A stretch of DNA of 64,000 nt. Origin: Amycolatopsis sp. CA-126428 (lineage in GTDB: Bacteria; Actinomycetota; Actinomycetes; Mycobacteriales; Pseudonocardiaceae). The first letter of the stretch is position 1; each line of letters opens with the position of its first letter. Below, one piece after another: positions 18,301 to 25,681 of the stretch. The stretch covers positions 434,001 through 498,000 of the forward strand of contig NZ_PPHF01000074.1 of assembly GCF_002904335.1 (NCBI RefSeq), written 5' to 3'. The notes below the pieces were generated by a model that did not search any database, was not told where the DNA came from, and was given only the letters and a program-made list of their open reading frames with translations. The translations under genes were made by a program, and so were the position numbers.

Positions 18301-18438
18301 ATCGGGGCGGCGGGGCCGCACGTGCTGAAGTTCTGGATGGTCGACCCGGCGGTGATCGTGCAGAAGCTGGTGATCGACACCGGGGGGCTGCGGGCGAGTT
18401 ACCTGGGGCCGCCGGAGAGCACCCGGTGGCCGTGGTGA
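15397..18438 (+). CDS. Tat-exported GH115 alpha-glucuronidase
   Basis: 1013 residues from GTG 15397, fixed by AGGAGG at 15385-15390. The N-terminus (HRRAFLHLLALAGAG) is a Tat signal ending near LAEA. The body matches the GH115 family: an N-terminal alpha/beta domain (VVGDLAADVERVTG, GSDQRGVIYGVYEVSRRIGVSPWYWW), a barrel with HVKYRGFFINDENP, LRANYLWPAVWGRAF, GMRGNGDVGLPDG and VVFTDDNWGNIRKMP, then C-terminal beta domains with EAGGYVSVEAEH. GH115 enzymes release (4-O-methyl)glucuronic acid from internal and terminal xylan units. It is the last gene of the importer operon, so debranching and uptake are co-expressed. Confidence 0.88.
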   Translation: MPSEVHRRAFLHLLALAGAGSVALPGLAEAGTGFPLVSRGKAATIVVGSGDLPGVRRVVGDLAADVERVTGVRPAVSFDVVPAHGPVVVVGTLGHSPLVDGLVAAGKLDVTGIAGKWETSLSQVVDGRLVLTGSDQRGVIYGVYEVSRRIGVSPWYWWADVPPLRQAELHLPRERFSLGTPHVKYRGFFINDENPALGTWAPAFFGPGQAPGFPNGFNHLFFAKVFETMLRLRANYLWPAVWGRAFAEDDPLNHATAKEYGVVMGTSHEAPMMRGIEEWNRHAVPAVRDAAGNITTPGHDPYGGTGEWSFRRNGEAIKAYWTDGIRRMVREDFEGVVTLGMRGNGDVGLPDGDGIELMREIIATEREILARETGRDLTTVPQVWTLYKEVQRYWAKGLRPPDDVIVVFTDDNWGNIRKMPDLSLPPHPGGYGLYYHFDYVGGGRNYKWVDTALLANTWEQLHQAFAYGNDRLWVANVGDMKGNELPLQFFLDYAWDPAALPVEKLSTWERQFAGTNFGAALAADIAGVLHDYGRLQSRRKPELLNRRITVDAAGTITYDDQMTPFSLVNYGELDRVTGEWHDLAARASKIGARLPKVFQDAFYELVQYATQATANLYALRRAEFTNLLYAAQGRASANALAAVTEARFADDLALAEKYNTGIAGGKWKGFQTQPHIDYGDVARYGPNAPWQQPEKDNVALPDVIFPAVKRLELPAAASLGVAVDGSSDAWPGAAGRPVLPEFSPQQSAPPQYVDVFNRGREPFRCTVSAGAPWVLVEPRGGRVTEELRMTVRIDWSRAPKGTTTVPITVSGAGASVAVDAVVRHPELPPPWRRGFVEAGGYVSVEAEHCSANVGTVDAGWRRIPDIGRTGAGMTPFPVTAASRAPGTGPRLEYRMTLFTTGPVTVWAYLSPRSNVLAGDGLRYAVSFDDAEPQVVNTTTATGADDTSMNRQWERTTSDNVNLTATHHVIGAAGPHVLKFWMVDPAVIVQKLVIDTGGLRASYLGPPESTRWPW

Positions 18439-18489
18439 GAGAGGCGAAGGGTCCAGGCCGACCGGAAAAGCTGCGGAAGAGCCGCCCGC

Positions 18490-18508
18490 CGGGGGCGCCC
18501 CCCGTTTT
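18490..18508 (+). terminator. Intrinsic terminator after the GH115 operon
   Basis: CGGGGG-CGC-CCCCCG is a perfect 6-bp hairpin followed by TTTT, 52 bases after the GH115 stop. It is one of the few sites in the window with a T-run. Confidence 0.7.
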
Positions 18509-18614
18509 CCACTCTACCGGTGGGCACCGACAATTCCGGGGCACGAAAGCCGCCGATCGACCGCCGGCGCCGCGCCCGCCGGCCGTTGATCAGCTCCGAT
18601 CGGTCCTTGCTCGC

Positions 18615-19676
18615 TCAGCCGGTCAGCACCCGGTAGCCCCGGTGAGCCGGGGCCGCCGTGCTGTGGCGGACCACCAGGCTCGTCGCCAGCTCCAGGCGGT
18701 GGCTCTCCGGATCGACCCCGCGGGCCAGCGAAATCGCCAGCCGGGCGCCGGCCGCCGCCATCTCCTGCAGCGGCTGGCGGACCGTGGTCAGCTCCGGGGT
18801 CAGCCAGCGGGCGATCGGCAGGTCGTCGAAGCCCACCACCGAAAGGTCGTCCGGGATGCGCAGTCCCGCGTCGCGGGCCGCTTCGTACACGCCGAGTGCC
18901 TGCAGGTCACTGCCGGCGAAGACCGCCGTCGGCCGGTCGGGGAGGGTGAGCAGTGAAGCCAGTTCCCGGTAGCCGGCCCGGACGTGGAAGTCGCCGCGGC
19001 GCACCAGGGCCGGGTCGAACGCCAGCCCGGCCGTCTCCAGCGCCGTGCGGTACCCGTCGATCCGGGCCCGGCTGCACAGCACTCCTTCCGGCCCGCCGAT
19101 CATCGCGATCCGGCGGTGGCCCAGCTCGATCAGGTGCCGGGTGGCCGTCAGGCCGCCCTGCCAGTTCGTGGCCCCGATCGAGGGCGTCTCCGGTCCCGGC
19201 GCACCGGCCGGGTCGACGACGACCAGCGGGATGTCCCGGGCCCGGAGCTTCGCCAGCTGCCCGCCGGTGAAGTCCGAGCACACCGAAACGATGCCGACCG
19301 GCCGCCGGGCGAGGACGCTCTCCAGCCAGCTCTGCCCCGGTGTGTGCCGGCCGGAAGATTCCGCCAGCACCACCGCCATTCCGTTTTCGCGGGCGACGCA
19401 CTCGACGCCGCGGATGATTTCCAGTGCCCACGTGCTTTCGAGTTCGTGGAACATCAGTTCCAGGAGCCGGGAACGGCGGGAACGTTCGTCCGCGCGGCGC
19501 CGGTACCCGTATTTCCCGATGACCGCTTCGACGCGGGCGCGGGTACTTTCCGCGACGTCGGGACGGCCGTTCAGCACTTTCGAAACTGTCGGGACGGAGA
19601 CACCGGTCTCGGCGGCGATCCGGGCGATGGTCACCCGGGACTCGGTCGGCTCGAGCTCGTCAGACTTCGTTGTCAT
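18615..19676 (-). CDS. LacI-family regulator divergent from the xylanase
   Basis: 353 residues. The HTH is SRVTIARIAAETGVSVPTVSKVLN followed by GRPDVAESTRARVEAVI. The effector domain shows STWALEIIRGVECVARENG, LGHRRIAMIGG, TAVFAGSDLQALG and VVGFDDLPIARWLTPELTTVRQP. It is divergent from the GH10 xylanase gene with repeated GAAA/TTTC half-sites between them. I expect it to repress xylanase production until a xylan-derived signal appears, as for known Streptomyces xylanase regulators. Confidence 0.9.
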   Translation of the reverse strand: MTTKSDELEPTESRVTIARIAAETGVSVPTVSKVLNGRPDVAESTRARVEAVIGKYGYRRRADERSRRSRLLELMFHELESTWALEIIRGVECVARENGMAVVLAESSGRHTPGQSWLESVLARRPVGIVSVCSDFTGGQLAKLRARDIPLVVVDPAGAPGPETPSIGATNWQGGLTATRHLIELGHRRIAMIGGPEGVLCSRARIDGYRTALETAGLAFDPALVRRGDFHVRAGYRELASLLTLPDRPTAVFAGSDLQALGVYEAARDAGLRIPDDLSVVGFDDLPIARWLTPELTTVRQPLQEMAAAGARLAISLARGVDPESHRLELATSLVVRHSTAAPAHRGYRVLTG

Positions 19677-19695
19677 GAAGGAGATTCTAGGTCAT

Positions 19696-19727
19696 CGAAA
19701 CCTGATTTGAAACTGTTGGAAAGTTTC
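19696..19727. promoter_or_regulatory. GAAA/TTTC operator cluster for the xylanase
   Basis: Three GAAA half-sites lie in 32 bp: CGAAAC at 19696, GAAAC at 19709 and the palindrome GAAAGTTTC at 19719-19727. The outer GAAAC and GTTTC also pair over a 9-bp spacer. The region is AT-rich for this genome and sits between the divergent LacI and xylanase genes. Confidence 0.55.
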
Positions 19728-19756
19728 GGAGAACCATTGCCTCGCGGAGGATGAAG

Positions 19757-20773
19757 ATGTCGGGAAGAATTCCTAAGAAACGCGTCCTGATGGCGGTCGT
19801 GGCCACGCTGGGTATTGCCGTGTGGCAGGCGCCTGCGGCATCCGCGTCGGTTCCACTGCAATACACCACGAACCGTTACGTCGGCAGTGCGGTGGCGGCG
19901 GCGTACCTGGCTTCGGAAACCGATTACCGGGCGGTGCTCACGCGGGAATTCGACAACGTGACGCCCGAGAACGAGATGAAGTGGGGCACGGTCGAAGCCG
20001 TGCGCGGTACCTACGACTGGTCGGGTGCGGACGCGATCGTCGCCTACGCCCGGCAACACCACAAGACCGTCCGCGGCCACACCCTGGTCTGGCACTCCCA
20101 GCTCCCGGACTGGGTCGGCGCGCTGCCCGCCGACGAGCTCCGCCGGGTCCTGCGCGACCACATCACCACGGAAGTCAAGCGGTACAAGGGAAAGATCCGC
20201 GCCTGGGACGTCGTCAACGAGCTCTTCAACGAGGACGGCACCCGGCGTGACACGGTTTTCCGGCAGAAGCTCGGCGACGGCTTCGTCGCCGACGTCTTCC
20301 GCTGGGCGCACGCGGCCGACCCGCACGCGAAGCTGTACATCAACGACTACAACGTCGAAGGGATCAACCCGAAGAGCGACGCGGTGTACGACCTGGTGAA
20401 GACGCTGCGGCGGCAGGGCGTGCCGATCGACGGGGTCGGCATCCAGGGGCACCTGTCGATCCAGTACGGCTTCCCGGGTCAGTACCGCGAGAACCTGGCG
20501 CGCTTCGCCAAGATCGGCGTGGAGACCGCCGTCACCGAGGCGGACGTCCGGATTCCGACCCCGCCGGACGCGGCCAAGCTCGCCACCCAGGCGAGCTACT
20601 TCGGGCAGCTGTGGGACGGCTGCCACGCCGTCCGCAAGTGTGTCGAGTTCACGACCTGGGGTTTCACGGACCGGCACTCGTGGGTCCCGGACGTCTTCCC
20701 GGGCGAAGGGGCGGCTTGCCTCTTCGACGAGAACCTGCGTCCGAAGCCGGCGTACTTCGCCCTCAACCCCTGA
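19757..20773 (+). CDS. Secreted GH10 endo-1,4-beta-xylanase
   Basis: 338 residues from ATG 19757. An ATG at 19751 directly abuts GGAGG, so the second ATG with 6-base spacing is preferred. A Sec signal (KKRVLMAVVATLGIAVWQAPAASA) precedes a single GH10 barrel: FDNVTPENEMKWG, GHTLVWHSQLPDW, acid/base Glu155 in WDVVNELFN, nucleophile Glu261 in AVTEADVRIP, then WGFTDRHSWVP near the end. No carbohydrate-binding module, so it probably acts on soluble or accessible xylan. Its products feed the importer and GH3 enzyme encoded nearby. It overlaps the convergent CE4 gene by 11 bp. Confidence 0.93.
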   Translation: MSGRIPKKRVLMAVVATLGIAVWQAPAASASVPLQYTTNRYVGSAVAAAYLASETDYRAVLTREFDNVTPENEMKWGTVEAVRGTYDWSGADAIVAYARQHHKTVRGHTLVWHSQLPDWVGALPADELRRVLRDHITTEVKRYKGKIRAWDVVNELFNEDGTRRDTVFRQKLGDGFVADVFRWAHAADPHAKLYINDYNVEGINPKSDAVYDLVKTLRRQGVPIDGVGIQGHLSIQYGFPGQYRENLARFAKIGVETAVTEADVRIPTPPDAAKLATQASYFGQLWDGCHAVRKCVEFTTWGFTDRHSWVPDVFPGEGAACLFDENLRPKPAYFALNP

Positions 20774-21305
20774 CCGGACCGGGACGCAGGCCGCGGGCGG
20801 TGAGCGCGGCGAGGATGCGGGGGACCGCGTCGAGGGTGGCCGGGCGGCCTTCGTGCATCAGCACGACACCGCCCGGCTGCACCTTCCTGGCCGCGGTGAC
20901 GATCTCGTCCGCGGAACAGCCCGCCCAGTCGCGGGTGTCGACGCTCCACAGCACCTCGGTGAGCCCGTGGGCCGCCAGCACCCGGGCGACCGAGGCGTCC
21001 GTGTCGCCGTAGGGCGGCCGGAACAGGGCGGGCCGGAGCCCGGTCAGCCGGGTCAGGAGGTCCTGCGTGCGCCGGACCTCCTGGTCGCGGGCGGCCGGGG
21101 ACAACGTGGTCAGCTGCGGGTGGGTCCACGTGTGGTTGCCGATCGCGTGGCCCGCCGCGGCGATCGCCCGGACGAGGTCCGGGTGCGCCGCGGCGTGCTC
21201 GCCCCACAGGAAGAACGTCGCCCGCGTGCCGCCGAGCGCGGCCAGCAGCGCCGGCGTCGTCTCGGGGTACGGGCCGTCGTCGAAGGTCAGCGCGACCGTG
21301 TCCAT
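20763..21305 (-). CDS. CE4 polysaccharide deacetylase, no signal peptide
   Basis: 180 residues from ATG 21305, preferred over an in-frame start at 21341 because GGAG lies eight bases upstream. NodB-homology motifs are complete: TFDDGP (Asp9, Asp10), metal ligands in GNHTWTH (His58, His62), RPPYGD, and LWSVDTRDW. The protein begins almost at the first motif, so no signal peptide can precede it. CE4 enzymes usually act outside the cell on xylan, chitin or peptidoglycan; a cytoplasmic version suggests work on imported acetylated oligosaccharides. The end overlaps the xylanase stop. Confidence 0.8.
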   Translation of the reverse strand: MDTVALTFDDGPYPETTPALLAALGGTRATFFLWGEHAAAHPDLVRAIAAAGHAIGNHTWTHPQLTTLSPAARDQEVRRTQDLLTRLTGLRPALFRPPYGDTDASVARVLAAHGLTEVLWSVDTRDWAGCSADEIVTAARKVQPGGVVLMHEGRPATLDAVPRILAALTARGLRPGPVRG

Positions 21306-21369
21306 CGCTCCAAGATCACCCGGCGCGACGGCGGCAGGCAAGGACTTTCGACCCGGTTTCGTCAGCGAG

Positions 21370-22302
21370 TCAGCGGGCCAGGGCCGCGAGCCGCTTCGCC
21401 GTCGGCCAGCGGACGTTCCACGCCCAGCCGAGCTTCTCGAACACCCAGATCACCCGCGCGGAGATGTCGATCTGCCCGCGCTGCGCGCCGTGGCGGGCCG
21501 AGGTCGGGTCCGCGTGGTGGGTGTTGTGCCAGGACTCGCCCATCGACAGGATGGCCAGCGGCCAGAAGTTCGCCGAGCGGTCGCGGCTGGTGAACGGGCG
21601 TTCGCCGATCATGTGGCAGATCGAGTTCACCGACCACGTCACGTGGTGCTGGAAGGAGATCCGGGCCAGGCCGGCCCAGAGGAACGCGGTCAGCGCGCCC
21701 CACCACGACAGCGTGATCAACCCGCCGAGCAGCGGCGGGAGCAGCAGGCTCACCACCACCCACAGCGGAAAGAGCCGGTCGACGACGCGCAGGTCACGGT
21801 CGGCGGCCAGGTCCGGGGCGAACCGCTCGACGTTGGTCTTGTCGCGGCCGAAGAGCCAGCCCATGTGCGCGTGCCAGAAGCCGCGGGCCAGCGCCACCGG
21901 GGACGTCCCGAACAGCCACGGCGAGTGCGGGTCGCCCTCGCGGTCGGAGAAGGCGTGGTGCCGGCGGTGGTCGGCGACCCAGCCGATCACCGGGCCCTGG
22001 GCCGCGAGGCCGCCGGCGACGGCCAGCGCAATGCGCAGGGCTCGCTTCGCGCGGAACGAGCCGTGGGTGAAGTACCGGTGGTAGCCGACGGTGACCCCGA
22101 GTGTCGAGACCACGAAGAACGCGCCGCCGATCGTGAGGTCGAGCCAGCTGACGCCCCACCCCCAGAACACCGGGACGGCGACGGCCAGGGCGAGGAACGG
22201 GACCAGCAGGAACGTGCGGATGGTGATGAGCTCGGGGATCGTCTGCTTGCCGGAAAGCACGGGTTTCGGGGCCGGCGGGGCAGCCTTCACAGAGGCGGTC
22301 AT
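21370..22302 (-). CDS. Membrane acyl-CoA delta-9 desaturase
   Basis: 310 residues with four hydrophobic segments and the three His boxes of acyl-CoA desaturases: HRYFTH, HRRHH and HNTHH. PVIGWVADHRRHHAFSD and SMGESWHNTHHADP are typical. It would make cis-9 unsaturated acyl chains in the membrane. About 600 bp away lies the predicted tmsA/tmsB pair, which needs oleoyl chains as substrate, so the three genes may feed one route to 10-methyl fatty acids, although a cold-shock gene lies between. No downstream coupling to the CE4 gene is evident. Confidence 0.88.
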   Translation of the reverse strand: MTASVKAAPPAPKPVLSGKQTIPELITIRTFLLVPFLALAVAVPVFWGWGVSWLDLTIGGAFFVVSTLGVTVGYHRYFTHGSFRAKRALRIALAVAGGLAAQGPVIGWVADHRRHHAFSDREGDPHSPWLFGTSPVALARGFWHAHMGWLFGRDKTNVERFAPDLAADRDLRVVDRLFPLWVVVSLLLPPLLGGLITLSWWGALTAFLWAGLARISFQHHVTWSVNSICHMIGERPFTSRDRSANFWPLAILSMGESWHNTHHADPTSARHGAQRGQIDISARVIWVFEKLGWAWNVRWPTAKRLAALAR

Positions 22303-22542
22303 GCACTACTCGATTCGAGGTCTACGCCGCGCCGGACCTGGCCGGGCGCGGAAGGCCGGGGGCGGGAACACCCGGCGGTCAGCGGTCTTGGGGTGCCCGG
22401 GCGGGTCGCCGCTCCTGCCGGCGATCGGCCTCGAGGCCACGGTGCGAGAGTGAGGCCGGCCGGACGCCGGCGTGTGGGGGTGCTCTCGACCGCTCCCACG
22501 TTACCGGAACGTTGTGAATCCGCAGTGTGGCCGCGCACGAGT

Positions 22543-22575
22543 AAGGCCCTCGCCCCTGGTCGGGGCGAGGGCCTT
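22543..22575 (-). terminator. Strong hairpin terminator of the cold-shock gene
   Basis: A perfect 14-bp inverted repeat (AAGGCCCTCGCCCC / GGGGCGAGGGCCTT) with a 5-base loop lies 16 bases after the cold-shock stop. The rest of 22303-22542 shows no gene or clear signal. Confidence 0.85.
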
Positions 22576-22591
22576 CAGGATGCCTCGTGGC

Positions 22592-22795
22592 TCAGATGAC
22601 GCTGACGCGCTGGGCCTGCGGGCCCTTCTGGCCCTGGCCGATTTCGAACTCCACGCGCTGACCCTCGTCGAGCGACTTGAAGCCGCTGCCCTGGATCTCG
22701 GAGTAGTGGACGAACACGTCCGGGCCCCCGCCGTCCTGCGCGATGAAGCCGAAGCCCTTTTCGCCGTTGAACCACTTGACACTGCCCTGAGCCAT
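22592..22795 (-). CDS. cspA: Cold-shock protein (CspA family)
   Basis: 67 residues, full family length. The OB-fold RNA-binding motifs are present: KGFGFI (RNP1) and VFVHY (RNP2), after the start MAQGSVKWFNGEKG. Binds single-stranded RNA/DNA as an RNA chaperone. Monocistronic, with a strong hairpin terminator behind it and a ~55-nt leader containing a hairpin ahead of it. Confidence 0.95.
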   Translation of the reverse strand: MAQGSVKWFNGEKGFGFIAQDGGGPDVFVHYSEIQGSGFKSLDEGQRVEFEIGQGQKGPQAQRVSVI

Positions 22796-22824
22796 GCTAA
22801 TACCTACTCTTTGTTAGTGAGCCT

Positions 22825-22863
22825 GGATGCCCCGTTCGGACATCCGGTCTCAAGACCATTATC
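22825..22863 (-). promoter_or_regulatory. Cold-shock promoter and leader hairpin
   Basis: On the minus strand, GATAAT (22858-22863) is a plausible -10. Just downstream, GGATGTCC and GGGCATCC (22825-22845) form an 8-bp hairpin, one G-U pair, with a 5-base loop, 30 bases before the start codon. Structured leaders often control cspA mRNAs by temperature; that function is inferred. Confidence 0.45.
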
Positions 22864-22896
22864 CCATCACTGGGCCGAAGAGGCCACCCCCGGTAG

Positions 22897-24162
22897 TCAA
22901 ACTCCCCAATCGGGGCGCAGCGGCATGCTCATCCCGCCCTCGCGGTCGGTCCGGACGCCCAGGATGTGGTGCAGTTCGATCTCGCGGCGTTCGAAGGCCA
23001 GCCGGCAGGCCGCCAGGTAGAGCGCCCACACCCGGCTGCGCCCGGCACCGGCTTCGGCGACGGCTTCGTCCCAGTGTTCGTCGAGGTTGGCGCACCACCC
23101 GGCGAGCGTCGTGGCGTAGTGCTCGCGCAGGTTTTCCGAGTGCCGCACCTCCAGCCCGGCGTCGTGCATGGCCGTCATGAGCTCGCCCGGCGCCTCGAGT
23201 TCGCCGTCCGGGAAGACGTAGCGGTCGATGAAGCCCCGCGACCGGTGGGCGACGCTGGTGTCCGGGTTGGTGATGCAGTGGTTGAGCAGGCGTCCGTGCG
23301 GCTTGAGCTTTCCGGCCAGGAAGCGGAAGTACCCCGGCACGTTGCGCGCGCCGATGTGCTCGGTCAGGCCGATCGACGAGATCGCGTCGAACCCGGTTTC
23401 GGTGACGTCCCGGTAGTCGAGGTGCCGGATCTCGGCGCGGTCGGCGATCCCGAGCGCGACGATGTTCTTCTGCCCCCACTGGGCCTGCTCGCGGGAGAGG
23501 GTGACGCCGATGGCCTCGACGCCGTAGTGGCGGACGGCGTGCGCGACCATGCCGCCCCAGCCGCAGCCGACGTCGAGCAGCCGCATCCCCGGCTTGAGGC
23601 CGAGCTTCCGGCAGATCAGGTCGAACTTGTTCGCCTGCGCCTCCTCCAGGGTGGCGCCCTCGTGCGGGAACACCGCGCACGTGTAGGCCATCGACGGGCC
23701 GAGGACCAGCTCGTAGAACCGGTTGGACACGTCGTAGTGGCTGGCGATGGCCTCGCTGTCCCGCGCTTTCGAGTGCCGCAGCGCGGTCATCCCGCGCCGG
23801 AACCGGCTCGGGTGCTCCTCGGCCGGCGGCTTGACCACCCGCAGGTGCCGCGGGCCGAGCTTGCGCAGCAGCCACAGCCGGTCGGCCGGGGTGAGCTGGT
23901 CGACCTGCGTGGCCAGCGCGCGCAGCGCCGTGTAGAGGTCGCCTTTGACGTCGAGCGCGCCGGCGACGTACGCGCGGGCGAGGCCGAGGTCACCGGGGGA
24001 GGACATCAGGTAGTCCAGCGCCAGCGGCGAGCGCACTTCGATGCCCACCGGCGCGTCGGCCGGGCCGCTGCGGCTGCCGTCGTAGGCGGTGATCGAGACC
24101 TCGGCGCGCGGTCCGAGCAGCCGCTCGAAGACGGCGCCGACGGTGATGGTTTCCTGGGTCAC
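22897..24162 (-). CDS. tmsB: SAM-dependent fatty acid C10-methyltransferase (CFA-synthase family)
   Basis: 421 residues from GTG 24162, with AAAGGA six bases upstream; the frame stays open far upstream but that part is antisense to other genes. The protein follows the cyclopropane fatty acid synthase fold: an N-terminal lipid-binding region (SPLALDYLMSSPGDLGLARAY), SAIASHYDVSNRFYELVLGPSMAYTCAVF, the SAM site LLDVGCGWGGM, and SSIGLTEHIG. Eleven bases downstream of an FAD oxidoreductase gene. This order and pairing match actinobacterial tmsA-tmsB (mycobacterial Rv0449c/ufaA1), where this enzyme adds a methylene at C10 of oleoyl phospholipid chains. CFA synthase is the alternative. Confidence 0.78.
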   Translation of the reverse strand: MTQETITVGAVFERLLGPRAEVSITAYDGSRSGPADAPVGIEVRSPLALDYLMSSPGDLGLARAYVAGALDVKGDLYTALRALATQVDQLTPADRLWLLRKLGPRHLRVVKPPAEEHPSRFRRGMTALRHSKARDSEAIASHYDVSNRFYELVLGPSMAYTCAVFPHEGATLEEAQANKFDLICRKLGLKPGMRLLDVGCGWGGMVAHAVRHYGVEAIGVTLSREQAQWGQKNIVALGIADRAEIRHLDYRDVTETGFDAISSIGLTEHIGARNVPGYFRFLAGKLKPHGRLLNHCITNPDTSVAHRSRGFIDRYVFPDGELEAPGELMTAMHDAGLEVRHSENLREHYATTLAGWCANLDEHWDEAVAEAGAGRSRVWALYLAACRLAFERREIELHHILGVRTDREGGMSMPLRPDWGV

Positions 24163-24173
24163 GTTCGTTCCTT

Positions 24174-25580
24174 TCACCGGCGGCGGACGCATTTTTCGTA
24201 GAGGCCGAGCAGCCGCTCGCGCGGGTCGTAGGTCCGCTTGAGCTCCCGGTAGGCGTCGCCGTTGTAGAGCCGCCAGAACTCGTCCTCGGTGTAGAAGCTG
24301 TCCGAGTACAGCGACTTGTGGCCGCCGAGCCGGGTGACCTCGGCTTCGACCATCCGGTTGTGCACGCCGTCGCGCTCGCCGGGGTCGAGGGGCACCGACG
24401 ACCAGAACCCGAAGTTGACGTACAGCTCTTCGGGGTCCAGTTCGTACAGCGGCCAGCGGACCCCGCCGGGCCGCTGGCGCAGCGGGCAGATCCAGACCGG
24501 GCTGATCGGGATCTCCCGCTCGAAGAACTCGAGGAACTCCGCGGCCCGGCCGAGCGGGACCTCGATGTCCTGCACGATCGTCTCTTCCGGCGGCAGCCGC
24601 CGGAGCTTCAGCAGCCGCTCGGCGATCCGGAACCGGCGGTCGAGCGCGACGGCCTTCCAGTACACCGAGGACCGCAGGAGCCGGCGGCCGAGCAGCAGCC
24701 GGGGCAGCCGGTGCTGGACGCCGAACGCCCGCGAGCACCAGAACCAGTCGGTGTCCCAGCGCCAGAGGTAGTCCCGGATGGTGAGATGGTCGGTCTCGCG
24801 GCGCTGGATCGAGCGGTAGTAGATGTCGAGCCAGGTGTAGTCGCTCGTCGCGGGCGCGGTGTCGGTGAACGTCCCGAGCGTCAGGTACAGCTCGTCCGGG
24901 CCGAAGACCGTGCCGTCGACGAAGTCGACGTGCTCGCCGTCGTGTTCGCTCTTCGCGCAGATCTCGCCCAGGGCCTCGAAGAACTTCCCGCGGTCGTGGT
25001 GGCGGACGTGCCGCAGCCGCACGAACGGCTTCACCGGCTCCAGGAGGATCCGCAGCCGCAGCGCGTAGCCGAGGGTGCCGTAGGAGTTGGGGAAGCCGTG
25101 GAAGAGGGCGCGGTGCTCGTTGTCCGGCGTGGCGACGACGATCTTGCCGTCGCCGGTGAGCACCACGAGCTCCAGCACCGATTCGTGCGGCATGCCGTTG
25201 CGGAACGACGAGGACTCGATGCCGAGCCCGGTCACCGCGCCGCCGAGGGTGATCGTCTTCAGCTGCGGCACGACCAGCGGCATCAGGCCGTGCGGCAGCG
25301 TGGCGTCGACGAGCTGCTCGTAGGTGACCATGCCCTCGACGTCGGCGGTGCGGGTCTCCGGGTCGACGCGCAGGACGTGGCCGAAGCCGGAGACGTCGAG
25401 CCCCGGGTGGTTCGCCGCCGTGCGGGAGCGGAAGAGGTTCGAGGTCCGTTTCGCCAGGCGGATCGTGGTTTCGCCGCTGATCGCGCTGAGCTGCTGTCTC
25501 AGGGCGTCGACGCGGGCTTCGTGCTCCGGGAATGCCGGGCCCGGACGGGCCTCGGGCACCCCGGCCTGATCGATGGTCAC
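24174..25580 (-). CDS. tmsA: FAD-dependent 10-methylene fatty acid reductase
   Basis: 468 residues with a PCMH/VAO-type FAD-binding domain: GHVLRVDPETRTADVEGMVTYEQLV, then TITLGGAVTGLGIESSSFRNG, then LHGFPNSYGTLGYALRLRI. The C-terminal half has the DWFWCSRAFG and YVNFGFWSSVP patterns seen in Rv0449c/DIMINUTO-like proteins. Upstream partner of the methyltransferase gene in a two-gene operon. In the tms pathway it reduces the 10-methylene intermediate to a 10-methyl chain (tuberculostearate type) using NADPH. The pairing makes the assignment firm; chain length specificity is unknown. Confidence 0.78.
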   Translation of the reverse strand: MTIDQAGVPEARPGPAFPEHEARVDALRQQLSAISGETTIRLAKRTSNLFRSRTAANHPGLDVSGFGHVLRVDPETRTADVEGMVTYEQLVDATLPHGLMPLVVPQLKTITLGGAVTGLGIESSSFRNGMPHESVLELVVLTGDGKIVVATPDNEHRALFHGFPNSYGTLGYALRLRILLEPVKPFVRLRHVRHHDRGKFFEALGEICAKSEHDGEHVDFVDGTVFGPDELYLTLGTFTDTAPATSDYTWLDIYYRSIQRRETDHLTIRDYLWRWDTDWFWCSRAFGVQHRLPRLLLGRRLLRSSVYWKAVALDRRFRIAERLLKLRRLPPEETIVQDIEVPLGRAAEFLEFFEREIPISPVWICPLRQRPGGVRWPLYELDPEELYVNFGFWSSVPLDPGERDGVHNRMVEAEVTRLGGHKSLYSDSFYTEDEFWRLYNGDAYRELKRTYDPRERLLGLYEKCVRRR

Positions 25581-25681
25581 ACCCCTGATCCTGCCTCACC
25601 GCGGGCCCGGGTGGCTCGTCGAGAGCCTGAATGCCGCAATCGGTGTCTCGTGAATCGGGAAAACGAGTCAACCGCGGCCCG

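Noticed and set aside
14428..18321. A 1297-codon minus-strand frame across the permease and GH115 genes.
   Set aside because: Composition is shadow-like, no domain is visible, and the plus-strand proteins are clear families.
22303..22542. Small open frames between the desaturase and cold-shock genes.
   Set aside because: No ribosome sites, no recognisable sequence, and shadow-like composition on both strands.
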